Assembly: GCA_021647585.1 (NCBI GenBank)
Contig: JAKIUK010000011.1
Span: 1 to 64,000, forward strand
DNA length: 64,000 nt
DNA from: Methylococcaceae bacterium
Lineage (GTDB): Bacteria; Pseudomonadota; Gammaproteobacteria; Methylococcales; Methylomonadaceae
Direction of reading: 5' to 3'
The translations under genes were made by a program, and so were the position numbers. Shown piece by piece: positions 46,511-55,525 of this stretch (position 1 is its first letter; each line of letters starts with the position of its first letter). Below the pieces are notes generated by a model that was given only the letters and a program-made list of their open reading frames with translations, was not told where the DNA came from and did not search any database.

Positions 46511-47247
46511 ATGGGGTAGCAATGTATGCGACTATGCAGACAGAAAATGTTGATGACCTAGTTATTCAGCATGTACCGCTAGTTAAACGCATTGCTTTTC
46601 ATTTAATGGGACGCCTACCTGACACAGTTTTGGTAGATGATTTGATCCAGGCTGGAATGCTGGGTTTGTTAGAAGCGGTTAAAAATTATGATATCTCTCA
46701 AGGTGCAAGTTTTGATACCTATGCAGGTATAAGAATAAGAGGTTCTATGCTTGATGAAGTAAGACGTTCAGACTGGACGCCTCGATCAGTACACAAAAAA
46801 TCACGTATGGTTTCTGAAGCAATCAGAGAAATTGAAAATACTAATGGACGTGAAGCACGAGATAGTGACATTGCAGAGTATTTAGGCTTAGGGATTGAAG
46901 AATACAACCATATTCTTCAAGATTCTGTTGGCTGTAAAGTTTTTAGTGTAGAACAACTAGCGGAGTCTGGTGATTCTAGTCTTAGGAATGCCGAAAGGAT
47001 TAATGTTGAACCCATAGACTTGTTGGGAGAAGAAGACTTTCAACATGCTTTGACTGAAGCAATTTTGAAGTTGCCAGAAAGAGAACGTTTAGTTGTTTCC
47101 CTTTATTATGATGAAGAGCTGAATTTACGTGAAATTGGTGAAGTATTAAATGTCAGTGAATCCAGAGTAAGTCAAATAAGTAGCCAGGCAATGTTGAGGT
47201 TGCGGTCAAGGCTTGCAGACTGGTATGAAGACAATAGTAAAATCTAA
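46507..47247 (+). CDS. fliA: Flagellar sigma factor FliA (sigma-28)
   Basis: 246 aa. Sigma region 2 (VDDLIQAGMLGLLEAVKNYD, then FDTYAGIRIRGSMLDEVR) followed by RSDWTPRSVHKKSR, region 3, and region 4 helix-turn-helix (LNLREIGEVLNVSESRVSQI). Directs transcription of late flagellar and chemotaxis genes. ATGA overlap with the flhG stop. A sigma-28-like promoter lies just downstream, ahead of cheY. Confidence 0.97.
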   Translation: MNGVAMYATMQTENVDDLVIQHVPLVKRIAFHLMGRLPDTVLVDDLIQAGMLGLLEAVKNYDISQGASFDTYAGIRIRGSMLDEVRRSDWTPRSVHKKSRMVSEAIREIENTNGREARDSDIAEYLGLGIEEYNHILQDSVGCKVFSVEQLAESGDSSLRNAERINVEPIDLLGEEDFQHALTEAILKLPERERLVVSLYYDEELNLREIGEVLNVSESRVSQISSQAMLRLRSRLADWYEDNSKI

Positions 47248-47270
47248 TGGAAATTGGATATTTACTGCGT

Positions 47271-47297
47271 TCAAGTTTTAATGAATTGAGTCGATAT
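47271..47297 (+). promoter_or_regulatory. Sigma-28 (FliA) promoter ahead of cheY
   Basis: TCAAGTTT-N11-GTCGATAT agrees with TAAAGTTT-N11-GCCGATAA at 7 of 8 and 6 of 8 positions with exact spacing. It lies in the 86-bp gap between fliA and cheY, so FliA would drive the chemotaxis genes that follow its own gene. Confidence 0.65.
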
Positions 47298-47333
47298 AAC
47301 TAATGTGGAATATTAATAGGTTGGAGATTAACC

Positions 47334-47720
47334 TTGGATAAAAATATGAAAATTCTTGTCGTTGATGATTTTTCAACTATGAGACGTATTGTAAAGAATC
47401 TATTGAGAGATCTTGGGTTTGCAAATACTGTTGAAGCGGATGATGGTAAAACAGCTTTACCCATATTGCTCGCTGGTGGAATTGATTTTTTGGTGACCGA
47501 TTGGAATATGCCTGGAATGACAGGAATTGATCTTTTAAAAGCGGTGCGTGCAAATCCTGATTTAGTTGATTTGCCTGTATTAATGGTTACGGCTGAAGCA
47601 AAAAGAGAACAGATTATTATGGCTGCTCAGGCAGGTGTTAATGGATATGTTATCAAGCCTTTTACTGCCGCGACGTTGAAAGAAAAAATTGAAAAAATCT
47701 TTGAACGTTTAGACGGTTAG
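47334..47720 (+). CDS. cheY: Chemotaxis response regulator CheY
   Basis: 128 aa, single receiver domain: acidic pair D11-D12 (VVDDFSTMRR), phospho-acceptor D56 (VTDWNMPGM), the T/A switch residue in VTAEAK and K in VIKPF. The start is taken as TTG because GGAG lies seven bases ahead and this gives the E. coli CheY length; an ATG four codons on is poorly spaced. CheY-P binds FliM to change rotation. Confidence 0.96.
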   Translation: MDKNMKILVVDDFSTMRRIVKNLLRDLGFANTVEADDGKTALPILLAGGIDFLVTDWNMPGMTGIDLLKAVRANPDLVDLPVLMVTAEAKREQIIMAAQAGVNGYVIKPFTAATLKEKIEKIFERLDG

Positions 47721-47760
47721 GTTTGAGAGATTAGAACAATCAACTCAGGAGAATGAATGA

Positions 47761-48483
47761 ATGACGAATGATATTCGTTTGGCCCTAGCTAAAGATCTGG
47801 TTGAAGCTTTAGAGCAAGGAAAAGAGTCTGTAGCTGATGGCTTACTGGATGAAATAGCAGGCCTAAGAGAAACTCAATTGTTTCAAGAAGTAGGACGGTT
47901 AACACGTCAACTTCATGACACCATGGCTGGATTCACTTTAGACTCAAAAATCACTGCAATGACAAAAAATGAAATTCCTGATGCTAAGGAACGATTGCAG
48001 TATGTGATTAGTATGACTGAACAATCAGCAAACCAGACTCTAAATGCAGTAGAAGGATTAATGCCTGTTTCTAAACAGCTTATTGAGCAAGCGGAGAAGT
48101 TGTCAGAAAAATGGGAACGATTTTTGGATCGAGAAATGCCTTTTGCAGAGTTTAAAAGTATGAGTTCAGAAATTGCCAAGCATTTTAAAGACTCTAAAGT
48201 TTCTTTACTACTGGTTGAAGAAGGGTTGAATGAGATATTGATGGCTCAGGGTTTTCAGGATATTACAGGACAAATTATAAAACGTGTAATTGATTTAGTT
48301 CAGGACTTGGAAACGAGTATGGTTGAGCTAATTAAGCTTTCTGGTGGAAAAGGCTCTGAAGCTACAGTTGAGGAAAAAAATGATCTGCCTGGTCCAGTAG
48401 TACCTGGTGTTGATGACAAAGCAGGTGATGTGGCCATTAACCAGGATGATGTTGATGATCTTTTATCAAGTCTAGGATTCTGA
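47761..48483 (+). CDS. cheZ: CheY-P phosphatase CheZ
   Basis: 240 aa, mostly long helices. The catalytic segment is MAQGFQDITGQIIKRV (Asp and Gln of the active site) and the protein ends with the CheY-binding peptide DDVDDLLSSLGF. AGGAG precedes the start. cheA follows after 10 bp. Confidence 0.95.
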   Translation: MTNDIRLALAKDLVEALEQGKESVADGLLDEIAGLRETQLFQEVGRLTRQLHDTMAGFTLDSKITAMTKNEIPDAKERLQYVISMTEQSANQTLNAVEGLMPVSKQLIEQAEKLSEKWERFLDREMPFAEFKSMSSEIAKHFKDSKVSLLLVEEGLNEILMAQGFQDITGQIIKRVIDLVQDLETSMVELIKLSGGKGSEATVEEKNDLPGPVVPGVDDKAGDVAINQDDVDDLLSSLGF

Positions 48484-48493
48484 GGGAAAAATC

Positions 48494-50734
48494 ATGGCAG
48501 TAGATCTGGATGACGAAATTTTACAAGACTTTTTAATTGAAGCAGGTGAAATACTAGAATTACTGGGTGAGCAACTGGTTGAACTTGAGCAGTCTCCAGA
48601 AGACCTGGATTTATTAAATGCTATTTTTCGTGGATTTCATACAATTAAAGGTGGAGCTGGTTTTTTAGCGCTGGATCCTATGGTTTCAGTCTGCCATCAG
48701 GCTGAAGACGTGTTTAATGTCTTGAGGCAAGGAGAGCGTGCTGTTTCTGCAGAGCTAATGGATGTGATTCTGGAAGTGGTTGATGTTGTAAACCTGATGT
48801 TTGAACAGGTTAAGTCAGGGAATGACCCTGAAGAAACTGATGAAAATTTACTGCTCAGGTTAAAGGCTTTTACTAGTGCTGGTGCCAGTGCTGCGGTAGA
48901 AGAAGTGGAAGTTGATGAAACCGTTGTAGAAGCACCTGTTAATTCTGATGTTGTTGAACAAGAGTTTGAGGAAATGCTTGAAGATATTGCAGATTCAGCA
49001 GTTATGGATGGAATGTCAGAAGTAGAAAATGATGAGATTACTGAGGATGAGTTTGATAACTTTTTAGATGAGTTGCACGGCAAAGGTAAGTTTTCAGTGC
49101 AACATATTCAGCAACAGGCAGAAGAAAAAGAAAATGAAGAACCAACTACCGTTGTTGATTCGGGTGATATTACAGAACAAGAGTTCGATAGCTTATTGGA
49201 TGACTTGCATGGCAAAGGTAAGTTTTCAGCTAATAATATACAAGAAGATGAACAGCCTGAACCTGTGGTTGACTCGGGTGATATTACTGAACAAGAGTTC
49301 GATAGCTTATTAGATGAATTGCATGGCAAGGGAACGTTTAATGGATCCATTGCTAAAACAGAGAACAAAAAACAAGAAACAGTAGCTAAAGAACCAAAAG
49401 CAGCAGTTTCTAAAGCTAAAAAAGTTTCAAGCAACCCGGTAGAAAAGTCAAAAAATGTAAAATCAGTTGTTAGTAAGAAAGATTCTGAAATACCTACGAA
49501 AACGCCTGTTCCAGTCAAAGCATCAGCAAAAGCAAAAAAACCAGCGGGTGCAACACAAGGAGAAACAACTGTTAGGGTAGATACAGTTGTCTTAGACGAA
49601 ATTATGAACATGGTTGGAGAACTGGTTTTAGTTAGAAATCGCTTTCAAACCCTTAAAGCGGCGAGTGATACTGACTCAAGTGAAGCGGTAGCCAAAGCTG
49701 TCTCAAATCTGGATGTAGTAACAGCCGACTTACAATTGGCAGTAATGAAAACGCGGATGCAACCGATTAAGAAAGTGTTTGGTCGTTTTCCACGGGTTGT
49801 CAGGGATTTATCAAGAAGTTTAAAGAAAGAAATTAAACTGGAACTTGTTGGAGAAGAGACAGATTTAGACAAGAATCTGGTTGAAGCATTAGCCGATCCT
49901 TTAGTACATTTAGTCAGAAATGCTGTAGATCATGGAATTGAGTCTCCAGATGATAGAGTAGCAGCAGGTAAAACGAGAGAAGGGGTCGTCGTGTTAACAG
50001 CTTCTCAGGAAGGGGATCATATTTTGCTGTCTATTAAGGATGATGGTAAAGGTATGAACCCTGATGTGCTTAGGAAAATTGTTGTTAAAAAAGGCTTAAT
50101 GGATGAGGAAACTGCGGCAAGACTTGAAGACAGGGAGTGCTTTAATTTAATTTTTATGCCTGGGTTTTCAACAAAAACTGAGATTTCTGATGTGTCAGGA
50201 CGTGGGGTAGGAATGGATGTTGTAAAAACACGAATTACTCAAATGAATGGTGTGGTTGAAATCGATTCTGTTGAAGGTGTCGGTAGTACAATTATAATCA
50301 AAGTACCACTTACACTGGCAATTATGCCAACCTTGATGGTTATATTGGGTGGGCAGGCATTTGCATTGCCTTTAGCCAGTGTGCTTGAAATTCTGGATTT
50401 AGATTTAAGAAAAACGAATGTAGTTGATGGCCAGTTAGTTATTATGGTTAGAGAGCGGGCCTTACCACTCTTTTTTCTTAGCGACTGGTTGGTTAACAAT
50501 CCTAATTACACTGCAGATAAGCAAGCAACGGGGCATGTGGTGGTGGTTAATGCAGGTGGAAGGCAAATTGGTTTTGTGGTAGATCAATTGATCGGACAGG
50601 AAGAGGTCGTTATAAAGCCTTTAGGAGCAAAGCTGCATGGGTTAGAAGGTCTGGCAGGTGCCACAATTACTGGGGATGGTAAAATTGCATTAATTTTAGA
50701 TGTGCCAGGATTAATGACCAGGTATGCCAGCTAG
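48494..50734 (+). CDS. cheA: Chemotaxis histidine kinase CheA
   Basis: 746 aa. P1 Hpt with H49 (GFHTIKGGAGF), a long variable region of roughly residues 130-365, P3 dimerisation, HATPase P4 (LVRNAVDHGIE, DDGKGMNPD, GRGVGMDVVK) and the CheW-like P5. Instead of a clear P2 domain, the linker has three similar peptides at 182-200, 226-244 and 264-282 (ITEQEFDSLLDxLHGKGxF type). They resemble the CheY-binding N-peptide of FliM and might dock CheY, or belong to the LID region that contacts ParP. A Lys/Ala/Pro/Ser-rich segment follows. Confidence 0.96.
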   Translation: MAVDLDDEILQDFLIEAGEILELLGEQLVELEQSPEDLDLLNAIFRGFHTIKGGAGFLALDPMVSVCHQAEDVFNVLRQGERAVSAELMDVILEVVDVVNLMFEQVKSGNDPEETDENLLLRLKAFTSAGASAAVEEVEVDETVVEAPVNSDVVEQEFEEMLEDIADSAVMDGMSEVENDEITEDEFDNFLDELHGKGKFSVQHIQQQAEEKENEEPTTVVDSGDITEQEFDSLLDDLHGKGKFSANNIQEDEQPEPVVDSGDITEQEFDSLLDELHGKGTFNGSIAKTENKKQETVAKEPKAAVSKAKKVSSNPVEKSKNVKSVVSKKDSEIPTKTPVPVKASAKAKKPAGATQGETTVRVDTVVLDEIMNMVGELVLVRNRFQTLKAASDTDSSEAVAKAVSNLDVVTADLQLAVMKTRMQPIKKVFGRFPRVVRDLSRSLKKEIKLELVGEETDLDKNLVEALADPLVHLVRNAVDHGIESPDDRVAAGKTREGVVVLTASQEGDHILLSIKDDGKGMNPDVLRKIVVKKGLMDEETAARLEDRECFNLIFMPGFSTKTEISDVSGRGVGMDVVKTRITQMNGVVEIDSVEGVGSTIIIKVPLTLAIMPTLMVILGGQAFALPLASVLEILDLDLRKTNVVDGQLVIMVRERALPLFFLSDWLVNNPNYTADKQATGHVVVVNAGGRQIGFVVDQLIGQEEVVIKPLGAKLHGLEGLAGATITGDGKIALILDVPGLMTRYAS
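49157..49334 (+). repeat. In-frame DNA duplication within cheA
   Basis: About 64 bp at 49157-49220 and 49271-49334 are some 90% identical by eye, 114 bp apart and in frame, encoding the second and third EFDSLLD-type peptides. The first peptide (from 49037) is more diverged. This indicates recent duplication within the kinase linker. Confidence 0.8.
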
Positions 50735-50833
50735 AATCTATTAGCTATAGAGAAGTCAGTTTTAGAGGTTGTTTTATGTGAGTTTCTAATCAGATTCATT
50801 GGATAATAAAGAGAGTGAGCGTTCAAATTTTAT

Positions 50834-51928
50834 ATGGCTATTCGGGTATTAATTGTTGATGACTCCAGGTTTATTTGTAATAGAATTCAGGAGATTCTAG
50901 AAGAAGAGCCTGACTTTAAAGTGGTTGGAATTGCTTCAAATGGAAAGCAAGCCATACTTATGACTGCTCAGTTGAAGCCTGATGTTATAACCATGGATGT
51001 TGAAATGCCAGTTATGGATGGCATTTCAGCGGTAAAAAAAATTATGGCACACTGTCCAACAGCCATACTAATGTTTTCGGCAACTACGCATGCAGGTGCA
51101 CAGGCAACGCTGGAAGCACTTAATGCGGGAGCTATCGACTTTTTACCAAAACAATTAGATAAGATCGATGGTGATAGGGAAATGGCCAAACGATTGTTAA
51201 GGCGCAGAGTACGTATTGTTGCATTGCAAGCAAAACGAGTTCGTTTTAATCCGCATATTAATTCTCTGAAAACAAGGGGCATTGATCAATTAAAAGAGCC
51301 ATCAATATCAAAAAAAGTACCGAATGAATTTTCAACGCCTGTTCACCATTTATCTAATACTAAAATCGACTTGTTAGTAATTGTTGCCTCTACGGGAGGA
51401 CCGGTTGCAATACAAAAGGTATTGACCCGAATTCCAGCCAGTTGTTCGTTTCCAATACTTATAGTTCAGCATATGCCTCATAATTTTACAAAAAGTTTTG
51501 CAGATAGATTAAACCAGTTATGTTCTGTGAAGGTTAAAGAAGCGACTAACGGAGATGTTTTAACAGCAGGGGAGGTGTTGATTGGTCCTGGGGGAATGCA
51601 AATGGAAGTGAGCGGAATTGCTAGAGTGAAAACGATTTCAATCAGAGAAAAACAAAGCGGTGAAATATATAGTCCCTGTGCAGATATTACATTGACCTCA
51701 ATTGCTAAGGTTTTTTCTTCAAATGTTCTTACTGTGGTATTAACAGGTATGGGGGCTGATGGTAAAGAAGGTGTTAATAAATTAAAGCAAAAAGGCTTTT
51801 CTATATGGGCTCAGGATGAAGCCAGTTGCACCATTTATGGAATGCCGAAAGCCATAGTAGACGCAAATCTTGCAGATAGGATTTATAGTCTTGATGAAAT
51901 TGCAAACGAATTTGAAAAGTTAAGATAA
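50834..51928 (+). CDS. cheB: Chemotaxis methylesterase/deamidase CheB
   Basis: 364 aa. Receiver domain with D55 (TMDVEMPVMDG), a linker, then the methylesterase domain with serine in VASTGGPVAI, histidine in VQHMPHNFTKSFA and aspartate in LTGMGADG. Removes methyl groups from receptors when phosphorylated by CheA. No cheR is in the window. Its stop overlaps the motC start by one base. Confidence 0.96.
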   Translation: MAIRVLIVDDSRFICNRIQEILEEEPDFKVVGIASNGKQAILMTAQLKPDVITMDVEMPVMDGISAVKKIMAHCPTAILMFSATTHAGAQATLEALNAGAIDFLPKQLDKIDGDREMAKRLLRRRVRIVALQAKRVRFNPHINSLKTRGIDQLKEPSISKKVPNEFSTPVHHLSNTKIDLLVIVASTGGPVAIQKVLTRIPASCSFPILIVQHMPHNFTKSFADRLNQLCSVKVKEATNGDVLTAGEVLIGPGGMQMEVSGIARVKTISIREKQSGEIYSPCADITLTSIAKVFSSNVLTVVLTGMGADGKEGVNKLKQKGFSIWAQDEASCTIYGMPKAIVDANLADRIYSLDEIANEFEKLR

Positions 51929-52668
51929 TGGATATTTTAAGTATATTCGGTGTTTTATTAGGTTTTTCAGCAATTCTTGGTGGAAACTTTTTAGAAGGTG
52001 GACATCTTGCTTCTTTAGTTAATATACCTGCGCTGGTTATTGTCTTTGGGGGGACGCTGGGAGCAACTTTTCTACACTTTCCTCCAAAAGTTATTTTACA
52101 TAGTATTAAAGTTTTATGGTTGATAGTAAGGCCCAGAAAACTTTCACTCAAAAATCAGATAGATAAAGTAGTGAGGTGGAGTTCACTCGCACGCAAAGAA
52201 GGGTTATTAGGATTAGAGGTTGCAGTCGATAAGGAACAAGACCCTTTTGCCAAAAAGGGATTGCAATTGTTAGTAGATGGCAATGAGCCTGAAGTAATTA
52301 GGGACTGTCTGGATGTAGAGCTTAACGCAATTGAATATACTGAGATACAGGCAGCAAAAGTTTACGAGGCGATGGGAGGCTATTCTCCGACCATTGGTAT
52401 TCTTGGTGCTGTAGTCGGTCTAATACATGTAATGCAGAACCTGGCGAACCCCGAGTTGTTGGGTGCAGGTATTGCAACTGCATTTGTCGCGACTATCTAT
52501 GGTGTTGGGTTTGCTAATTTATTATTTTTACCTATTGCAAATAAATTAAAGCTGCAGGCATATATGTTGCTGCAGGCTAAGGAAATGATGCTGGAAGGAA
52601 TTACTGCTATTGCCGAAGGTGAAAACCCGAGAAATATAGAGTTGAAATTATCTGGGTATATTCAATAA
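51928..52668 (+). CDS. motC: Flagellar stator protein MotC (MotA family)
   Basis: 246 aa with four transmembrane helices. The MotA/ExbB core is visible: LVNIPALVIVFGGTLGAT, the cytoplasmic loop, and AMGGYSPTIGILGAVVGLIHVM with GIATAFVATIYGVGFANL. Forms the stator with MotD. The gene order cheB-motC-motD matches Pseudomonas, where MotCD is the stator pair of this locus. Confidence 0.93.
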   Translation: MDILSIFGVLLGFSAILGGNFLEGGHLASLVNIPALVIVFGGTLGATFLHFPPKVILHSIKVLWLIVRPRKLSLKNQIDKVVRWSSLARKEGLLGLEVAVDKEQDPFAKKGLQLLVDGNEPEVIRDCLDVELNAIEYTEIQAAKVYEAMGGYSPTIGILGAVVGLIHVMQNLANPELLGAGIATAFVATIYGVGFANLLFLPIANKLKLQAYMLLQAKEMMLEGITAIAEGENPRNIELKLSGYIQ

Positions 52669-52698
52669 GTGTTAGATGAATCTACTGGAGTCAAATAA

Positions 52699-53577
52699 AT
52701 GGCAAGGAAACGGAGGAAAAGAAATTATTTTGATGATTCTCATAATCATGAGCGCTGGTTAGTTTCTTATGCTGATTTTGTCACTTTGCTATTTGCCTTT
52801 TTTGTGGTGATGTACTCAATTTCATCGGTAAATGATGCTAAGTATGTGAGCTTGTCTGAAGCTTTAGATGATGCATTTTCAAAGAATAATAAAGTAAAAA
52901 AAGTAATTGACCCTATTCAAATAGGTTCTGAACCTACAACTATTAAACCCATAATATTAGAAAACCCGAGTGCTGAAGAAATTATTAAGAATAGGCAATT
53001 GAGTGAAGAGATTTTAAAGGAAAGACGTCTTTTACAGATGGTTTCAGAACAGTTTGAAGATGTTTTACAACCTTATGTTGAAAACGATTTGGTTGAAGTT
53101 AAAAGACATGATTTCTGGATAGAGCTAGAAATGAATAGTCAGTTATTATTTTTAAGTGGGGAAGCCGAGTTATCCAGTAAAGCCATTCCTGTACTTAAAA
53201 AAGTGTCAGAAGTAGTAAGAATCATCCCCAATGTAATTAATGTTGAAGGGCATACGGATAACGTGCCTATAGACACAGTTGAGTTTCCATCAAATTGGGA
53301 CCTTTCTTCAGCAAGGGCAACCTCAGTAGTAAGAGAATTTGTAAAAAATGGAATTTCAGAAAAACGATTATCTGCAGTAGGCTATGGAGAATTCCATCCT
53401 GTTGCCGATAACAATACTGAAGAAGGACGGTTTAAAAATCGTAGAGTTGTTTTGGTTTTAATGTCTCAAGCTTTTGCACGATATGGAATGAATGATAAAG
53501 AGAGGGCTAAGGTCTTGAATTTGACTGATTCGGTTGAACCCGCCAAGGAAGAACAAGTTATAAAGCGTAATCAGTAA
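52699..53577 (+). CDS. motD: Flagellar stator protein MotD (MotB family)
   Basis: 292 aa. Basic N-terminus, one transmembrane helix with the proton-carrying aspartate D26 (SYADFVTLLFAFFVVMY), and a C-terminal OmpA-like peptidoglycan-binding domain (NVEGHTDNVPIDT, NWDLSSARATSVVR, GEFHPVADNNTEEGR). Partner of MotC. ParC follows after 12 bp. Confidence 0.93.
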   Translation: MARKRRKRNYFDDSHNHERWLVSYADFVTLLFAFFVVMYSISSVNDAKYVSLSEALDDAFSKNNKVKKVIDPIQIGSEPTTIKPIILENPSAEEIIKNRQLSEEILKERRLLQMVSEQFEDVLQPYVENDLVEVKRHDFWIELEMNSQLLFLSGEAELSSKAIPVLKKVSEVVRIIPNVINVEGHTDNVPIDTVEFPSNWDLSSARATSVVREFVKNGISEKRLSAVGYGEFHPVADNNTEEGRFKNRRVVLVLMSQAFARYGMNDKERAKVLNLTDSVEPAKEEQVIKRNQ

Positions 53578-53589
53578 TCTAGGGTATCT

Positions 53590-54393
53590 ATGAAAATATG
53601 GGCTGTTTCAAATCAAAAAGGGGGGGTAGGGAAAACAACAACCGTAGTTTCTCTTGGCGGACTATTATCTTCATGGGGGTTTAGAACGCTGCTGGTTGAT
53701 CTTGATCCACACGGTTCTTTAACCAGTTATTTTAAGATGAATCCAGATAAAATAGAATTCAGTGTTTACAATTTATTTCACGATACTGGACAGAAAAAAA
53801 AGAATATTAACCCACAGGCCTATATTACAAAAACCAAATTTGATGGTTTGTCTGTTTTGCCAGCATCTACTGCTATTGCAACCTTGGATAGACAGGTTGC
53901 GTCTTTAGGCGGAATGGGTTTGGTTGTTGCTAATGCACTGAAAAAAGTGGCAGATGATTACGATTATGTCATTATCGATAGTCCACCTATGCTGGGTATA
54001 CTGATGATTAATGCTTTAGCTGCATGTCAGCATATCATTATTCCATCTTTATCTGAACACCTTGCTTTAAAAGGACTCGAAAGAATGGTACATACGGTAC
54101 AAATGGTCTATAAATCCAGAAAAGATGCTCCTCAATTCACTATTGTGCCAACGATGTTTGATAAACGAACTAAAGCAGCTCGGGAAAGTTTGGTTTTGCT
54201 ACATCAAAATTATCCTGACAATGTATGGAAATCAGTAATTCCAATTGATACAAAAATAAGAGATGCTAGTCTGCAAGGCGTTCCTGCTCCAATATATGAA
54301 TCAAAGTCCAAAGCGGTACAAGCTTATGCTGAATTATTGGAATTGCTGTTAGTGGAAAAAGTGCAGGCCGACAAAAAAATGGCAGTATATTAA
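53590..54393 (+). CDS. parC: ParA-like ATPase ParC of chemotaxis array positioning
   Basis: 267 aa. Deviant Walker A KGGVGKTTT at 10-18, DLDPHGSLT, and switch motif IIDSPPMLGIL. Position between motD and the CheW-like parP matches ParC of Vibrio and Pseudomonas, which places chemosensory arrays at the pole. The parP start is two bases after its stop. Confidence 0.9.
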   Translation: MKIWAVSNQKGGVGKTTTVVSLGGLLSSWGFRTLLVDLDPHGSLTSYFKMNPDKIEFSVYNLFHDTGQKKKNINPQAYITKTKFDGLSVLPASTAIATLDRQVASLGGMGLVVANALKKVADDYDYVIIDSPPMLGILMINALAACQHIIIPSLSEHLALKGLERMVHTVQMVYKSRKDAPQFTIVPTMFDKRTKAARESLVLLHQNYPDNVWKSVIPIDTKIRDASLQGVPAPIYESKSKAVQAYAELLELLLVEKVQADKKMAVY

Positions 54394-54395
54394 AA

Positions 54396-55106
54396 ATGCG
54401 CTCAGAAAAGTTTGTGCAACAGGTTGTTGATCAGGAAATAGCCTTAGATACTTATTTGAGTACATTACTTGATGAAATTCCTAGTAATGTTGAACTCATC
54501 AACGCTGAACAACAAAAACAGCTAAGAAAAACTGTTGAGCAGACAGAAACCTTAGTTAAAGAAAAAGTTGTTAGTCACGATAAGCAAAAAACAATTATTG
54601 CTTTGCAGTCCAAAATGGAGCAAGGTTCTGCAAAAGTAGTTAACCCTTTGTCTGTTATGCCTGAGTGGGCTCAACATGATTTTCAGGCTTTGTTTTTTAA
54701 GGTAGATAAGCTGGTTTTAGCGACCCCATTAACAGAGTTGTTAAGAACAATTAAAATATCTAAATTACCGACAAAAATTCCGCAGCAACCTTCTTGGTTT
54801 ATGGGGTTGCTCGATACCCATGATCAGCGGATTGGCGTTTTGGATACTGGGCAGCTTGTTTTAGGGAAAACTAGAGGGCAGCAGCGGGATCTAGAAAAAC
54901 AGCCGTTTAAAAGTATTTTAATTACTCATGATGGAAAGTGGGGGCTGGCATGTGATGAAATACTTTCAATTGGCAAGCTAGAGCCTGAAAATGTACGCTG
55001 GCGAACATTGCGACAAAAAAGACCCTGGTTGTTAGGAACAGTGATAGATGAACTGACAGCAGTCATTGATGTTAATCAATTAGTGCCTCATAGAAAAGCT
55101 TCCTAG
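54396..55106 (+). CDS. parP: ParP-like CheW-domain protein
   Basis: 236 aa. A 90-residue variable N-terminal part, then a CheW-like domain (QALFFKVDKLVLATPLTELL, WFMGLLDTHDQRIGVLDTGQ, WGLACDEILSIGKLE). Context with parC marks it as ParP, which links ParC to the array through CheA. A 419-bp gap with two small palindromic elements separates it from cheW, usually close behind. Confidence 0.88.
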   Translation: MRSEKFVQQVVDQEIALDTYLSTLLDEIPSNVELINAEQQKQLRKTVEQTETLVKEKVVSHDKQKTIIALQSKMEQGSAKVVNPLSVMPEWAQHDFQALFFKVDKLVLATPLTELLRTIKISKLPTKIPQQPSWFMGLLDTHDQRIGVLDTGQLVLGKTRGQQRDLEKQPFKSILITHDGKWGLACDEILSIGKLEPENVRWRTLRQKRPWLLGTVIDELTAVIDVNQLVPHRKAS

Positions 55107-55130
55107 TAAGAAGTAGAATGAAAGGACTAG

Positions 55131-55288
55131 GAGGCTGTCCGAGAATAGAAACCGTAGTGAGGGAAAGGCATTTTGAGTCAGATTTTTCGTTCATTTGAGG
55201 CGAATAATGGGTTATTTAACGAAAATGAACGGGGAATCAGGCCAAAATGGCTTTTCCGCAGTAGGTTTTTCTATTCTCGGACAGCCTC
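55131..55288. repeat. 158-bp perfect-ended inverted-repeat element (IS5-type MITE candidate)
   Basis: Ends GAGGCTGTCCGAGAATAGAA and its exact inverse, with arms that stay similar to the centre (about 72 bp each, imperfect). Flanks CTAG and CTAA fit the CTAR-type target sites of IS5-group elements. No coding capacity. Different family from the CCTAG elements. It separates parP from cheW. Confidence 0.75.
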
Positions 55289-55355
55289 CTAATAGTCTGA
55301 CAACTTTGATTTGATGGATGGTGTTTAATTCCTCGAGATGTAAGAATCTTTGGGT

Positions 55356-55407
55356 CGCAGTGCATTAGCCTGCTTTTTCGGCAACCAAAGCAGACTAATG
55401 CACTGCG
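55356..55407. repeat. Strong hairpin within a longer palindrome upstream of cheW
   Basis: CGCAGTGCATTAG-CC-TGCTTT pairs with AAAGCA-GA-CTAATGCACTGCG around a short loop. TTTGATGG/CCATCAAA near 55313 and 55430 extend the symmetry to about 130 bp. No T run follows, so it is more like a repeat element than a terminator. It lies 119 bp before the cheW start. Confidence 0.65.
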
Positions 55408-55525
55408 CCCCGTTATGAGAGCAACCCATCAAATTTATATTGATGGACTACTAGGAATAAAAATATTTAATTGTGGTTTTCTACTAAAATAAAATCCATA
55501 CATTATAAGAACTTGGTGATCAGGA

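Noticed and set aside
48697..49611. Ser/Thr-rich minus-strand open frames within cheA
   Set aside because: By-products of the acidic linker codons on the coding strand.
55356..55407. Hairpin before cheW as a terminator
   Set aside because: The stem is strong but no T run follows on either strand; it fits a repeat element better.
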